Shown one piece after another: positions 31,379-39,658 of a stretch of DNA of 64,000 nt. The position numbers were made by a program, and so were the translations under genes. The notes beneath the pieces were generated by a model. The model ran no database searches, had not been told where the DNA came from, and saw nothing but the letters and a program-made list of their open reading frames with translations. How positions within the stretch are numbered: the first letter of the stretch is position 1; each line of letters starts with the position of its first letter. The stretch is from JBBROS01 sp965217935 (GTDB taxonomy: Bacteria > Pseudomonadota > Alphaproteobacteria > Acetobacterales > Acetobacteraceae): assembly GCA_965217935.1 (NCBI GenBank), contig OZ244581.1, forward strand, positions 4,624,743 to 4,688,742, read 5' to 3'.

Positions 31379-33078
31379 TACCTGGCCGAGTCGTCGCGGT
31401 CGGCTGGAAACCGGGCGGCGATGAGGCCTGCGGCCTCGGCGCTGCCAAGCTCGGCGGCGGCGGCGAGCATCGCCCGGGCATCGGCTGTTTGACCGATGGA
31501 CAACATCGCTTTCGCGAGGTCGAGGAAACGGGCGGCCTTTGCCTGGTCGTCAGGATCCGCCGGGGCCGTCTCAGGCCCGGCGTTCGGCGCAAGATAGCTC
31601 AAGGGCAGGACCGTTTTCGAGGCGAGCCGGGTCGGCAGCGCCTCCGCCGCGCTTGCCGTATCCTGGTTGGGCGGCGCAGGCGGCGCTTCGGCCGGTTTTG
31701 CCGGCGGCGGCGGGCTGGCCGGAGCGGGCGCAGGGGAACCTGCCGCGGACGAGGCCGGGGCAGCGGGGTGCTGTGCAGTCTCGAACTGCAGGTCGATTTC
31801 ATCCGGCTTGCTTGCGGGCAGGCTTGGCGCGGCCGGCGTCAGGGCTGCGGCAGCGACCTGCCCGGCGGCGGGTTTCGCCGGCCCCGTGGCGCTGGTCTCG
31901 GTCCATGTCACGGCATAGGCGGCGCAGATGGCAACCGCGGCGAAGAAGGGCAGGCCGATCAGGACCGCGTTCCGCCTCAACGCCTGGCTGTCAAAACGCT
32001 TGACGGCGACGTCTTCCGGCGCCTGCGGCAGCAGCGGCTGCCGCAGGCGGTCCCACGCCGACGCGGCCGAGGCGGCCAAAGCGGGACGCGGGTCGGCGGG
32101 CGTTGCCGCGGGCGGCGAGGGAACCGAGAGCAGCCGCCCAGGCGCGGGCGCCGCCTCCGGGTGCGTCGACGGGTCAACCTCCCCCGGATTGGGCGGCGCG
32201 GCATTGCCCTGGGCGCCGTCCGCGCCGGGGTCTGCAACCGCGCGGCGGAACGCGATGACGTTGCCCGGCGCGCGATCCGGGTCAGGCCCGGGCCGTGACG
32301 GCGAGGCGGGCGGCTCAAGCGGTGCCGCCGCCGCCGCGCCAGCCTGGAATTCGGCGGTCAGCTCCGCGGCCGCGGCGTCGACGTGCTGCGCGGTGACGCG
32401 GCCTGCGCCCGCCGTGCGGGCGATGCGGATCGAGCGGCCCGCCAGCGCATCAAGCTTGCCCGGATTGCCCTCGCAAAGCCGCTCCAGCGACGCCAGGGCC
32501 TTGAGGGTCAGCACCCCGCTCGCGAGCCGGAGATGCTTGCGCCGTTCCTCAATCATGGCACGGATATCGCGCGCGCCGATAGGCCGCATCGCCACAACCG
32601 CGACGTCAGGCATCAAGCTCCTGAGCAGGGGAACGGTCTGGGGCCGAATCGCGATGATCTGCTTGATTGTCTGCTTGCTGGGCGACGACTGGGAAGCGAT
32701 CGCGCGCAGGCCGGCGTCGTCCACGGCGTCCACTAGGTCGAGGACGGCGCCGTCGGCGCGCGGCTGCGATGCGGTCCGGACCTTGGCCCGGTCCGAGGAC
32801 GGGGCGGCTCGGGAGAAGACGTCGAGCGCGTAAGTCTTGCCGGAACCAGGGGGGCCAACCAAGGCGATCCGCTTGGCCCCCGATGCGAAGGCGTTCAGGA
32901 GGTCGCTGCACGTCGCCCGCAAGGCCGTCAGGCTGATGGGCGGGCATGCCGCGAATTGGCGCGAGACCGGGGTGAAATGCGCTTCAACCTTTGCATCCGG
33001 CGCACGCGGGCGTCCGGCGTCCGCTTCGTGACGCTCGCCGGCCGGACCTGCTGCCGAATATGAGAGCCCATCAGGCAT
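31378..33078 (-). CDS. ExeA/GspA-like AAA ATPase with membrane helix
   Basis: 566 residues. An N-terminal ATPase has Walker A GPPGSGKT (75-82), then an ExeA-type helical lid and a C-terminal part of the AAA module (ERLCEGNPGKLDALAGRSIRIARTAG). A Walker B acidic pair is visible at about 110-118 as AVLDLVDAVDD, though unusual. A Pro/Ala-rich linker leads to one membrane helix near 385 and a periplasmic tail ending in TPR/Sel1-like AKAMLSIGQTADARAMLAAAAELGSAEAAGLIAARF. It resembles ExeA/GspA, which helps secretin assembly, but no GspB or secretin is near. Role uncertain. Confidence 0.7.
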   Translation of the reverse strand: MPDGLSYSAAGPAGERHEADAGRPRAPDAKVEAHFTPVSRQFAACPPISLTALRATCSDLLNAFASGAKRIALVGPPGSGKTYALDVFSRAAPSSDRAKVRTASQPRADGAVLDLVDAVDDAGLRAIASQSSPSKQTIKQIIAIRPQTVPLLRSLMPDVAVVAMRPIGARDIRAMIEERRKHLRLASGVLTLKALASLERLCEGNPGKLDALAGRSIRIARTAGAGRVTAQHVDAAAAELTAEFQAGAAAAAPLEPPASPSRPGPDPDRAPGNVIAFRRAVADPGADGAQGNAAPPNPGEVDPSTHPEAAPAPGRLLSVPSPPAATPADPRPALAASAASAWDRLRQPLLPQAPEDVAVKRFDSQALRRNAVLIGLPFFAAVAICAAYAVTWTETSATGPAKPAAGQVAAAALTPAAPSLPASKPDEIDLQFETAQHPAAPASSAAGSPAPAPASPPPPAKPAEAPPAPPNQDTASAAEALPTRLASKTVLPLSYLAPNAGPETAPADPDDQAKAARFLDLAKAMLSIGQTADARAMLAAAAELGSAEAAGLIAARFPADRDDSAR

Positions 33079-33745
33079 CGGTGTCTCCAGTCAGACCGCA
33101 CATGGGACGTGTTAGGCAACGACCGCTAAGGGATGCGGCGGCGAACACGCCCCAAGTTCTTGCATGAACCCGCAGTTTTGTCGGCGTGCCGATATAGGTC
33201 ATTGCAGGCCTTTCCTATACGGGGCGCTGCGCCCGCTGGATGCAGCCAATAATCGGATCACAGCCAAGTTTTTGATCCTTTACCCGATCAGCGGTTTACG
33301 ACGCTTTAACTTTTCGCAGAGATTGTGGCCTCGCCGGCGTGAGCCAAGGCGGAATTGAGCAATTCCGTGCCGATTTGATCAAGCCGATCGGGTTGCGCTT
33401 GCATCAGGCTCCTGAGCGGCCCTCCTGCCTCCATTATTCCGGTATGCGGTGATGCGTTGAACGCCGAGTTGTCTTCAAGGTTGTGAAGATGCGACGCGAC
33501 GATCGTTCCATCAGGCTCATGCCGTGCAGGTTGACCCGCCGCCGGAATTTCTTCATTTCAGGGCATGTCATGGCTCTCTGCTACTTATAAAGTGTGATGA
33601 CGGATCGTAGTTCGCGCCAAATGATGGAAAGCGGGCCGCTTGGCGACGTCTCACCGGCCGAGGCCGGCTTAATGGTCCGGTTCGCGATGATCCCCCCCGG
33701 CGGCGCGCTCGACGGCCGGCTTCCCGGCCGGACCTGCGGCGCCTG
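33079..33745. other. Intergenic region with repeat copy H and a possible broken small ORF
   Basis: 667 bases. A family-2 repeat half-copy lies at 33171-33220 (CAGTTTTGTCGGCGTGCCG). On the minus strand the frame is open from 33557 to a stop at 33306-33308 and reads protein-like (IPAAGQPARHEPDGTIVASH … IMEAGGPLRSLMQAQPDRLD). It has no ATG until 33434, which would leave 42 residues, so it may be a truncated gene. I cannot assign it. Confidence 0.3.
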
Positions 33746-34111
33746 ATGGCGCGCAAACCCGCGTTGCGGCTGGCTGCAGTCCGAACTTCACAAGCAAGCG
33801 AGCCTGCAAACGATTTGCCTGAAATGGCGGCGGCAGCCAATCTGGCTCAGGGCGAGCTTGGTCTCGCGGCCGCCGCGGTGCTGCCCTCGCTCGACGCCGC
33901 CGGGGCCGCTGGCAACATCCCGATCCAGCTCGCGGCGGCGTTGCTGCGCGCCTACGCCGCGCGGGAGGCGGTGCCCGCGGCGGCGGATGGGCGCATAACC
34001 CCGCCGGCGGAGGCGGAGATGGCCGCGGCCGTGGCCCGGCTCACGCGGCTCGCGCGAGAGCAGGAAGGTCACATCGCCCGGCTGCAATCGTTGCTCGAAG
34101 GCCTGGTTTGA
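33746..34111 (+). CDS. Hypothetical protein (121 aa), first gene of a glycan cluster
   Basis: 121 residues, Ala-rich and mainly helical, ending in a coiled-coil-like stretch AEMAAAVARLTRLAREQEGHIARLQSLLEGLV. No known domain. Its TGA overlaps the alternative start (TTGA) of the large glycosyltransferase-like gene, so the two are translationally coupled. The C-terminal heptad pattern suggests it binds a partner, possibly that protein, whose own C-terminus ends in a similar helix. Confidence 0.6.
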   Translation: MARKPALRLAAVRTSQASEPANDLPEMAAAANLAQGELGLAAAAVLPSLDAAGAAGNIPIQLAAALLRAYAAREAVPAAADGRITPPAEAEMAAAVARLTRLAREQEGHIARLQSLLEGLV

Positions 34112-36423
34112 CCGTGGCGGACACCGTCCTGATCGCACCCGGGGGCGAGCATCCCCGCGTGCGCCAGCTCCAGGCCGCACTGGAATGCCCGGTCGTGGCC
34201 AGTCCGGCGGATGGGAGCGCCGCCACCGTCTGGGCGGCGCCGTGGACCCGAACCACGCCGTTGCCCGTGGCTGGACGGGCGGCGCATGTGCTGGACCTGC
34301 ACGGCGCCTTGGCCGCTTGCCCCGGCTGGGGGGCCGCGATGCAACGGGCTTGGTGCGGCCAGGTCGCCCGGCAATGCCGGGGCGCGTCGCTGCTGCTGGT
34401 GGGCAGCGAGGCGGAGCTAGGCTTTTGGTCGGCGCTTCTGTCGGAAGCCGGCATCGGCGCGCCGCTCGCGGCCGTGCCATTCGCGGCAGAGGCGCGGGCG
34501 CCCCAACGCCGGGACGGCCCGGCAGCGCTGCAGATCGCCGGCAGCGTCTTGAACCCGGCGCTGCGCCCGCGGCTCGACGAAGCGGTTGCCTGGGCGCGGG
34601 CGGCCGGGCTGGCCGTGGCGCCGATGCCGGGCGCTGACGCGGCGGAGCAACTGGCGGCGCGGGCGCGTTTTCCGAAACCGGGCAATGCCGCGCTGCTGCT
34701 CGATCTGCGCGAGGACACGCCGGGGGAGCGTGCCGCAACCCCACCCGCCGTCATCGAGGCGCTGGCCGCCGGAACGCCGGTCGTCTCCACGGTCGATGGC
34801 GCGCTGAGCCAAGCATTTGCCGCGGCGGGCGGCGGCTGGGTGGCCCACGGCGCGTTCGCCGCGATGCCGGACCTGGCAGCCGCCTCCGCGAAGGCGGCGT
34901 CCTTCGCCCAGGCGCGGATCGGGCATGAGGCGGCGGCCGGGTTGCTGCGGACGGCGATTGGGCAAGCGCAGGATCGGCGCAGCCTGGCGCGCGCAGCATG
35001 GCGCCGGGGCGGGTCAAGGCCGCCGCAGCCGCTCGGACCGCGCGGCCGGGTGCTAGTGCTGTCGGAAGAATCGCCCAATCTCGGGTCAGTGCGGGTGCAA
35101 CTGCCGTTCGGCGCGCTGCACCGCCGGGGCGCCATCGGCGGCTACGCGGTGCTGCGCGGGGGCGAGATCGTTTTCGACACCCGCCCGGCCGATCCGCGAG
35201 GCGGCGGGGCGGACGGCTTCGACGCGGTCTGGGTGCATCGAAGCATGGACCCGGGGCACCGGCTGCTGTTGCAGCTGCTGGGGCGGCCCTATGCCTACGA
35301 CATTGACGACAACCTGCTCGCGGCGCCGCGCTACCGGGACGCATTCTACCTGAGCGCGCGCGAGACGGCGCGGGATCTGTTGCAGGGCGCTCGCGTGGTC
35401 TCGTGCGCGACGCCGCGGCTGGCCGGCCTGCTGAGCGCGCGCGCGGACGTCCGGCTGGCGGACCGGCTGGTCATCACGCCGAACCTCGGGCAGGAGCCGC
35501 CGCCAGTGCGGGAGGCGGGGCCGCCGCGGGCCTTGATCTGGGCCAGCAGCGACCGCCCGGCGCTGACGGACGCGCGGGCCGCGGTCGTGCGCGCGGTCCG
35601 CGACCACTGCCTGGCGCACCGGACCCGGCTCGTCTGCATCGGGGCGCCGCCGCCGGACGAGCTGGCCGAGAGCGGCGTGGAGGCCGAGGCGATCGGGATG
35701 CTGCCCCATGCGGCGTATCGCGAGCACTTGCGCGGATTGTCGCCGGCGATCCTGGTGTGCCCGCTGCAGACCGGGGCGGATACGGAGACGCAGGATTTCA
35801 TCGACGGCAAGAGCGACATCAAGGCGATCGAGGCGTTGTCCTACGGCTTGGTGGGCGTGTTCAGCCGGGCGCGGCCCTATCTGGACAGCGACCTGCCGGG
35901 AGCGATCCTGTGCGACAACACGTATGACGGCTGGCTTGCCGGGCTGGAGGCTGCGCGGGCGGCGTGCCTCGCGCCCGGGCCGGCGCCGGCCTGGCCGGAA
36001 GACCGCGACAGCGAGGGTTTCGGACTGGCCCCGTGGGCAGCGGCGCTGGAGCGCGCACGGCTGCCGGCGCGGTTGCCTGCCGAGGAGTTGCGTGCAGCCG
36101 TCAAGGCGGTCGCGGCGCAGGAGAGCCAGCGCTTGACCGAGGAGGCGTTCGACGAGGCCTATTACCTGGCCAACTACGAGGATATCCGCTTGGCCGTGGC
36201 GGACGGGATCGTCGGCTCAGGGTTCGCGCATTACGAGAAGGCCGGGCGAAGCGAGGGGCGGTATGCCCGCAAGCGGCGCACGCCGGACTCGCTGGGCGAG
36301 GCGTGGTGGGCCGGGTTGCTGCACGAGATCGGGCAGATGGAGGCCGCCGCCGCGCGGCGGGACGAGCGGATCGGGACGCTGGAGCGCCGCATCGCGCTGC
36401 GCCGGGCGTTGGCCGCGCCGTGA
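34108..36423 (+). CDS. Large glycosyltransferase-like protein (771 aa)
   Basis: The central part (about 310-630) looks like a GT-B glycosyltransferase: GRVLVLSEESPNLGSVRVQLP, PYAYDIDDNLLAAPRYR and a final IKAIEALSYGLVGVFSRARPYL that mimics a nucleotide-sugar site. The N-terminal 300 residues look like a second, degenerate GT-B half. Near 685-720 is the repeat FDEAYYLANYEDIRLAVADGIVGSGFAHYEKAGRSEGRYA, which occurs in many Acetobacteraceae and Methylobacterium glycan enzymes. A helix ends the protein. TTG 34108 or GTG 34114 is the start; neither has a strong SD. Its stop overlaps the methyltransferase start as GTGA. Confidence 0.65.
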   Translation: MTVADTVLIAPGGEHPRVRQLQAALECPVVASPADGSAATVWAAPWTRTTPLPVAGRAAHVLDLHGALAACPGWGAAMQRAWCGQVARQCRGASLLLVGSEAELGFWSALLSEAGIGAPLAAVPFAAEARAPQRRDGPAALQIAGSVLNPALRPRLDEAVAWARAAGLAVAPMPGADAAEQLAARARFPKPGNAALLLDLREDTPGERAATPPAVIEALAAGTPVVSTVDGALSQAFAAAGGGWVAHGAFAAMPDLAAASAKAASFAQARIGHEAAAGLLRTAIGQAQDRRSLARAAWRRGGSRPPQPLGPRGRVLVLSEESPNLGSVRVQLPFGALHRRGAIGGYAVLRGGEIVFDTRPADPRGGGADGFDAVWVHRSMDPGHRLLLQLLGRPYAYDIDDNLLAAPRYRDAFYLSARETARDLLQGARVVSCATPRLAGLLSARADVRLADRLVITPNLGQEPPPVREAGPPRALIWASSDRPALTDARAAVVRAVRDHCLAHRTRLVCIGAPPPDELAESGVEAEAIGMLPHAAYREHLRGLSPAILVCPLQTGADTETQDFIDGKSDIKAIEALSYGLVGVFSRARPYLDSDLPGAILCDNTYDGWLAGLEAARAACLAPGPAPAWPEDRDSEGFGLAPWAAALERARLPARLPAEELRAAVKAVAAQESQRLTEEAFDEAYYLANYEDIRLAVADGIVGSGFAHYEKAGRSEGRYARKRRTPDSLGEAWWAGLLHEIGQMEAAAARRDERIGTLERRIALRRALAAP

Positions 36424-38177
36424 GCCGCATCTGGGGGCCGGCGGAACCTGCCGCGCCGTCATGCCCGGTCTGCCATGCGCGCGGGCCGATCGCCGCCTTG
36501 CTGGTGGATAGCGGCCACGTGCTGCACCGCTGCCCGGCCTGCCGCGCCTGCTTCTACGCCGACCGCACCATGCCGGACTACGAGCTGGAGGAGGAGACCG
36601 GCTTCTACCAGCAGCTTTACCTGGAGCAGAACGGCAGCATCCATCACGTCACGCGCTTCCTGTTCGTGGTGGACGACGAGGCGATCGACAGCGTGCTGGA
36701 TGTCGGCTGCGGCTTCGGCTTCGGCGTGGATATGGCAAGGCGGGCGCTGGGCTGGCGCGCGGTGGGGATCGACCCGTCGCACTACGCGCGCGAGGGCGCG
36801 GCCCTGCTCGGCGCGGACATTCGCAAGGACTACCTGAGCGCCGATACCGAGTTGGGGGCGCCCTTCGGCCTGGTGGTCGCATCCGAGGTGATCGAGCACG
36901 TCCCGGACCCGGACGGCTTCCTACGGACGCTGCGGCGTTGGCTGCGGCCAGGGGCGACGCTGGTGATGACGACGCCGGACGCCGACGCGATCGCGCCCGG
37001 CGCCGGCGAGGCGGAGCTGGTGTCCATCCTGGCGGTGGGGACGCACCTGACGCTGTTCTCGGCGCGGTCGTTGGAGTTGGCGCTGCGCCGGGCCGGGTTC
37101 GCGCACGTCGAAGTGGAGGCGCGGCACAACAACCTGCTGGCGCTGGCGTGCGACCGGCCGATCCGCCGGCGGGCGGATGCCGAGGCGCGGCATGTCCAGG
37201 CGTATCAAACCTATCTGACGCAGTTATTGGACACGGCCGAACCCGGCACGGCACTGTGGAACGGGGCGGCGGGGCGGCTGTTCGCGCTGCAGGCCGGATC
37301 GATGCCGCTTGAGCATTTGCATGGCCTGTTCGCGCGGATCGCGGCGGCTTGGCAGGAGCGGTTCGGGATCGATCTGTTGCGGTTGCGTTTGCCGGAGACG
37401 TCGCCCGAGCAGGCGATCGTGGATGCGGAGCGGTCGGGCGCGGGCAAGGCGTTCATGTGGCCGCTCGGCGCGCGGCAGCCGATGAACCTGGCGACGGTGC
37501 TGTTCTGCCGTGCGCTGCTGGAGACCCGGCGGCCGGGGCGGCTGCCCGAGGACGTGCTGCGCTGGGCGCGTCCGGCGTATGTCCACGCGGTGCACACGGC
37601 GCGGGTGCTGATGGGCGGGACGATGATCGACCTCGACCTGCGCATGACGGCGTGGCGGGCGCGGCTGATGATCGTGGATTGCCTGGCGGAGCTGGCGCCG
37701 GAGATGGAGGGGGAGTTGCTGGCCGGGCTGGCGCAGCCGTCGCCGGGCGGGCTGCGCGAGCGGATCGACCCGGCGCCCGAGATGCTGGCCGCGCGGATCG
37801 CGCCATACCTGACGCGGATGGTGCAGGCGAACCGGTTCGACGAGGCGCGGCGGGTGGAGCCTTGGCTGCGGGACCTGGACCTGCTGGTGCGGGCGACCGC
37901 GCATGATCCGGTCGGGATGTACTACGCGCTGTTCACGCTGGGCGTGCTGCGGCTGGTAGGCGAAGGCCGGACCGAGGACGCGGCGGCGGTGTTCGGGCGG
38001 CTGGTGGCCGAGGCGGAGGCCCGGGCGGGGGACGCGCAGGCGGACCGGTTCCGGGCGGTGGGCGTGGAGCACGTGGCGATGGCTCGGCGGTGGGGCGGGC
38101 GTGGCGGGGCAAAGGCCCCTGCCCTGCCCTCGGCTCCGACGCGGAAGGAGCGGCGGAAGCGGGTCGGGGCGATGTGA
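36420..38177 (+). CDS. Zn-ribbon SAM methyltransferase with large C-terminal helical domain
   Basis: 585 residues from GTG 36420, which overlaps the previous stop. An N-terminal zinc ribbon is seen (CPVCHARG, then HRCPACRACF). The class I methyltransferase follows with SAM motif I DVGCGFGFGVDMARRALGWRAVGIDPS and the later VVASEVIEHVPDPDGFLRTLRRWLRPGATLVMTTP. The last 300 residues are helical and of unknown fold. The same architecture occurs at 44278-46461 in the second glycan cluster. Zn-ribbon methyltransferases of this kind usually modify sugars in surface glycans (TylM/MycE-like or C-methyltransferases). Confidence 0.75.
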   Translation: MSRIWGPAEPAAPSCPVCHARGPIAALLVDSGHVLHRCPACRACFYADRTMPDYELEEETGFYQQLYLEQNGSIHHVTRFLFVVDDEAIDSVLDVGCGFGFGVDMARRALGWRAVGIDPSHYAREGAALLGADIRKDYLSADTELGAPFGLVVASEVIEHVPDPDGFLRTLRRWLRPGATLVMTTPDADAIAPGAGEAELVSILAVGTHLTLFSARSLELALRRAGFAHVEVEARHNNLLALACDRPIRRRADAEARHVQAYQTYLTQLLDTAEPGTALWNGAAGRLFALQAGSMPLEHLHGLFARIAAAWQERFGIDLLRLRLPETSPEQAIVDAERSGAGKAFMWPLGARQPMNLATVLFCRALLETRRPGRLPEDVLRWARPAYVHAVHTARVLMGGTMIDLDLRMTAWRARLMIVDCLAELAPEMEGELLAGLAQPSPGGLRERIDPAPEMLAARIAPYLTRMVQANRFDEARRVEPWLRDLDLLVRATAHDPVGMYYALFTLGVLRLVGEGRTEDAAAVFGRLVAEAEARAGDAQADRFRAVGVEHVAMARRWGGRGGAKAPALPSAPTRKERRKRVGAM

Positions 38178-38800
38178 TGGAGGCGCCTTGCGAGCCGGCG
38201 ATGGCCCGGTGGCTGCGCGGGATTGTCCCGCGCAGCCGTCAGCGCGCCGGACGGGCGGGACTCAAGCATGACCTCGCGGACGACATGGGTAAGCGGTTGT
38301 TTCAGCAGCAAGAGGGACGGTGCGCTGTTTCTGGGCTGGCGTTCTCGTTGACGATGTTCCCCGGCGTGCTGGTAAAGCACCCATTTGCACCGAGCCTTGA
38401 CCGGATTTCTTCGCGAGCTGGGTATGCAGCCGATAATGTCCGGTTTGTCTGCATTGCGGTGAACTTTGGCCTGGGGCAGTGGGGAGAGGAGCTTTACTTG
38501 ACCTTCGCACGGGCTGCGGTGGAGCGGAGTGGCGCGGGCGGGCAGGTAGCGGACGGGGCCGATCAAAAGACGGGCGACCAGGGCGCGAGCAACGGCGCCG
38601 GCGATGCTTGGAGAGCGGCGCAGCGCGAACGCATTGCCGCGGCGGAGACCATCGCTTCGGTGATGTCGGGCGAGCTGCTGCTGAAGCAACGCCGCCGGAT
38701 CGCGAGCCTCAAGCGCAATCTGAGGCTTGGCCAGGCCGACCTGAAGGCGGCGGCAGGCAAGGCTTTGCTGACACGCGCCAGCGTGCTCTCACGTCGGTAA
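38177..38800 (+). CDS. HNH-nuclease-like protein
   Basis: 207 residues, ATG 38177 overlapping the methyltransferase stop (TGATG). The segment LFQQQEGRCAVSGLAFSL … PFAPSLDRISSRAGYAADNVRFVCIAVNFGLGQWGEELY matches HNH-like folds seen in phage-like proteins, where the sequence is GRCAVTGxPF … PSxDRIDxxxGYxxxNVRLVCxxxN. The single Cys and missing second CxxC make metal binding uncertain. The C-terminal 90 residues are charged and helical. It could be a degraded or specialised nuclease. Confidence 0.5.
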   Translation: MEAPCEPAMARWLRGIVPRSRQRAGRAGLKHDLADDMGKRLFQQQEGRCAVSGLAFSLTMFPGVLVKHPFAPSLDRISSRAGYAADNVRFVCIAVNFGLGQWGEELYLTFARAAVERSGAGGQVADGADQKTGDQGASNGAGDAWRAAQRERIAAAETIASVMSGELLLKQRRRIASLKRNLRLGQADLKAAAGKALLTRASVLSRR

Positions 38801-38861
38801 GCATGCGTCATTCACTTCGGATTTGCTCAAAAGCAACCGCTGCGGTTTGATTTGTCAAACT

Positions 38862-38945
38862 GGCGCTTCAAGGTTTTGTTTTACCGGACAGCTTTGTCGG
38901 CGTGCTGCCGTAATCACTGCCGGCACTGCTCTCATCGTTCCGGCA
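38862..38945. repeat. Intergenic repeat family 2, copy G (second half)
   Basis: Reads ACCGGACAGCTTTGTCGGCGTGCTGCCG, close to copy H (33171-33220) and to the second half of E (27261-27310). The 3' end of the small membrane protein gene (stop at 38932) overlaps it, so this copy supplies part of that coding end. Confidence 0.45.
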
Positions 38946-39132
38946 GCAACGCCCCGCAGTTCGAGCGGCCGGCGAGCAAGCAGTCTTCCAGATGGGACGT
39001 GCTGGTCAGGCGCTCGATCAGGACGAGGCAGACGACGACAAGCAGCAAAGCGACGACCAGGCCGGCCAAGCTGCGGGTAGCGCGATCCGCTTCGGCTTTC
39101 CGGTCTTGATCAGAGGGTGTCGGCCGAGGCAT
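38932..39132 (-). CDS. Small single-pass membrane protein (66 aa)
   Basis: 66 residues, shorter than most annotation cut-offs for confidence but well formed. An N-terminal charged segment (MPRPTPSDQDRKAEADRATR) leads into one membrane helix (SLAGLVVALLLVVVCLVLIERL) and a short tail EDCLLAGRSNCGALLPER with a Cys-x6-Cys-like pair. Very similar tiny proteins with EDCLxxGRxNC at the end are widespread in Acetobacteraceae and Rhodospirillales, with no assigned role. It is divergent from the tusA operon. Confidence 0.7.
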   Translation of the reverse strand: MPRPTPSDQDRKAEADRATRSLAGLVVALLLVVVCLVLIERLTSTSHLEDCLLAGRSNCGALLPER

Positions 39133-39228
39133 GGGGGCTTCACGTGGATCGGGTGGCGATGATGACGACTGACGGTATACCCCGATGCCCTGAAAACCCG
39201 CACGCCCCCCGGCGAAACGCCGCGGCTC

Positions 39229-39270
39229 AGCATCATGTCGCCGGACGGCGCGCCGTCGCGACGCGGAAAC
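39229..39270. repeat. Intergenic repeat family 3, copy 2 (14-bp palindrome)
   Basis: Contains CAGCATCATGTCGCCGGACG followed by the perfect palindrome GACGGCGCGCCGTC at 39244-39257. It parallels the sequence at 20687-20734. It lies upstream of the tusA operon. Confidence 0.5.
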
Positions 39271-39403
39271 CGCGATCGCCCGAACATGCCGGGCGCAGCA
39301 GCTTGTCACCCCCCCCCCGCAGGACACAACTTTCGGCGCGAAAGTCCGGGCGTCGGGCTGGCCCGGCTTGCTCAAGCCCGCCGGTTCGGAGACACTGGCC
39401 CCG

Positions 39404-39658
39404 ATGGCTGACACGCTCCTCGACGTCAAAGGCATGGCTTGCCCACTGCCTGTGCTTCGCGCCAACAAGGCGCTGCGCGCGCTGGCCCCGGGCGAGCGGT
39501 TGCGCGTGCTCGCGACCGACCGCGCCGCGGTGGCCGACTTCCAGGCGTTCTGCCGCGAGACCGGCCATGACTTGGTGGCGCAGGGCGAGGAGGCGGGCGT
39601 GTTCAGCTTCACCATCCGCAAGCGCGCGGACCCTGCCGAAACGAAGGACAGCGAATGA
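39404..39658 (+). CDS. tusA: TusA-family sulfurtransferase
   Basis: 84 residues. The SirA/TusA signature is DVKGMACPLPVLRANKALRAL, with the sulfur-carrying Cys14 in CPLP. The fold is the small beta-alpha-beta swapped domain. It relays persulfide sulfur, for example to tRNA thiolation or molybdopterin. ATG 39404 is the family start. Its stop overlaps the next gene's ATG (39655), giving a coupled pair. Confidence 0.92.
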   Translation: MADTLLDVKGMACPLPVLRANKALRALAPGERLRVLATDRAAVADFQAFCRETGHDLVAQGEEAGVFSFTIRKRADPAETKDSE

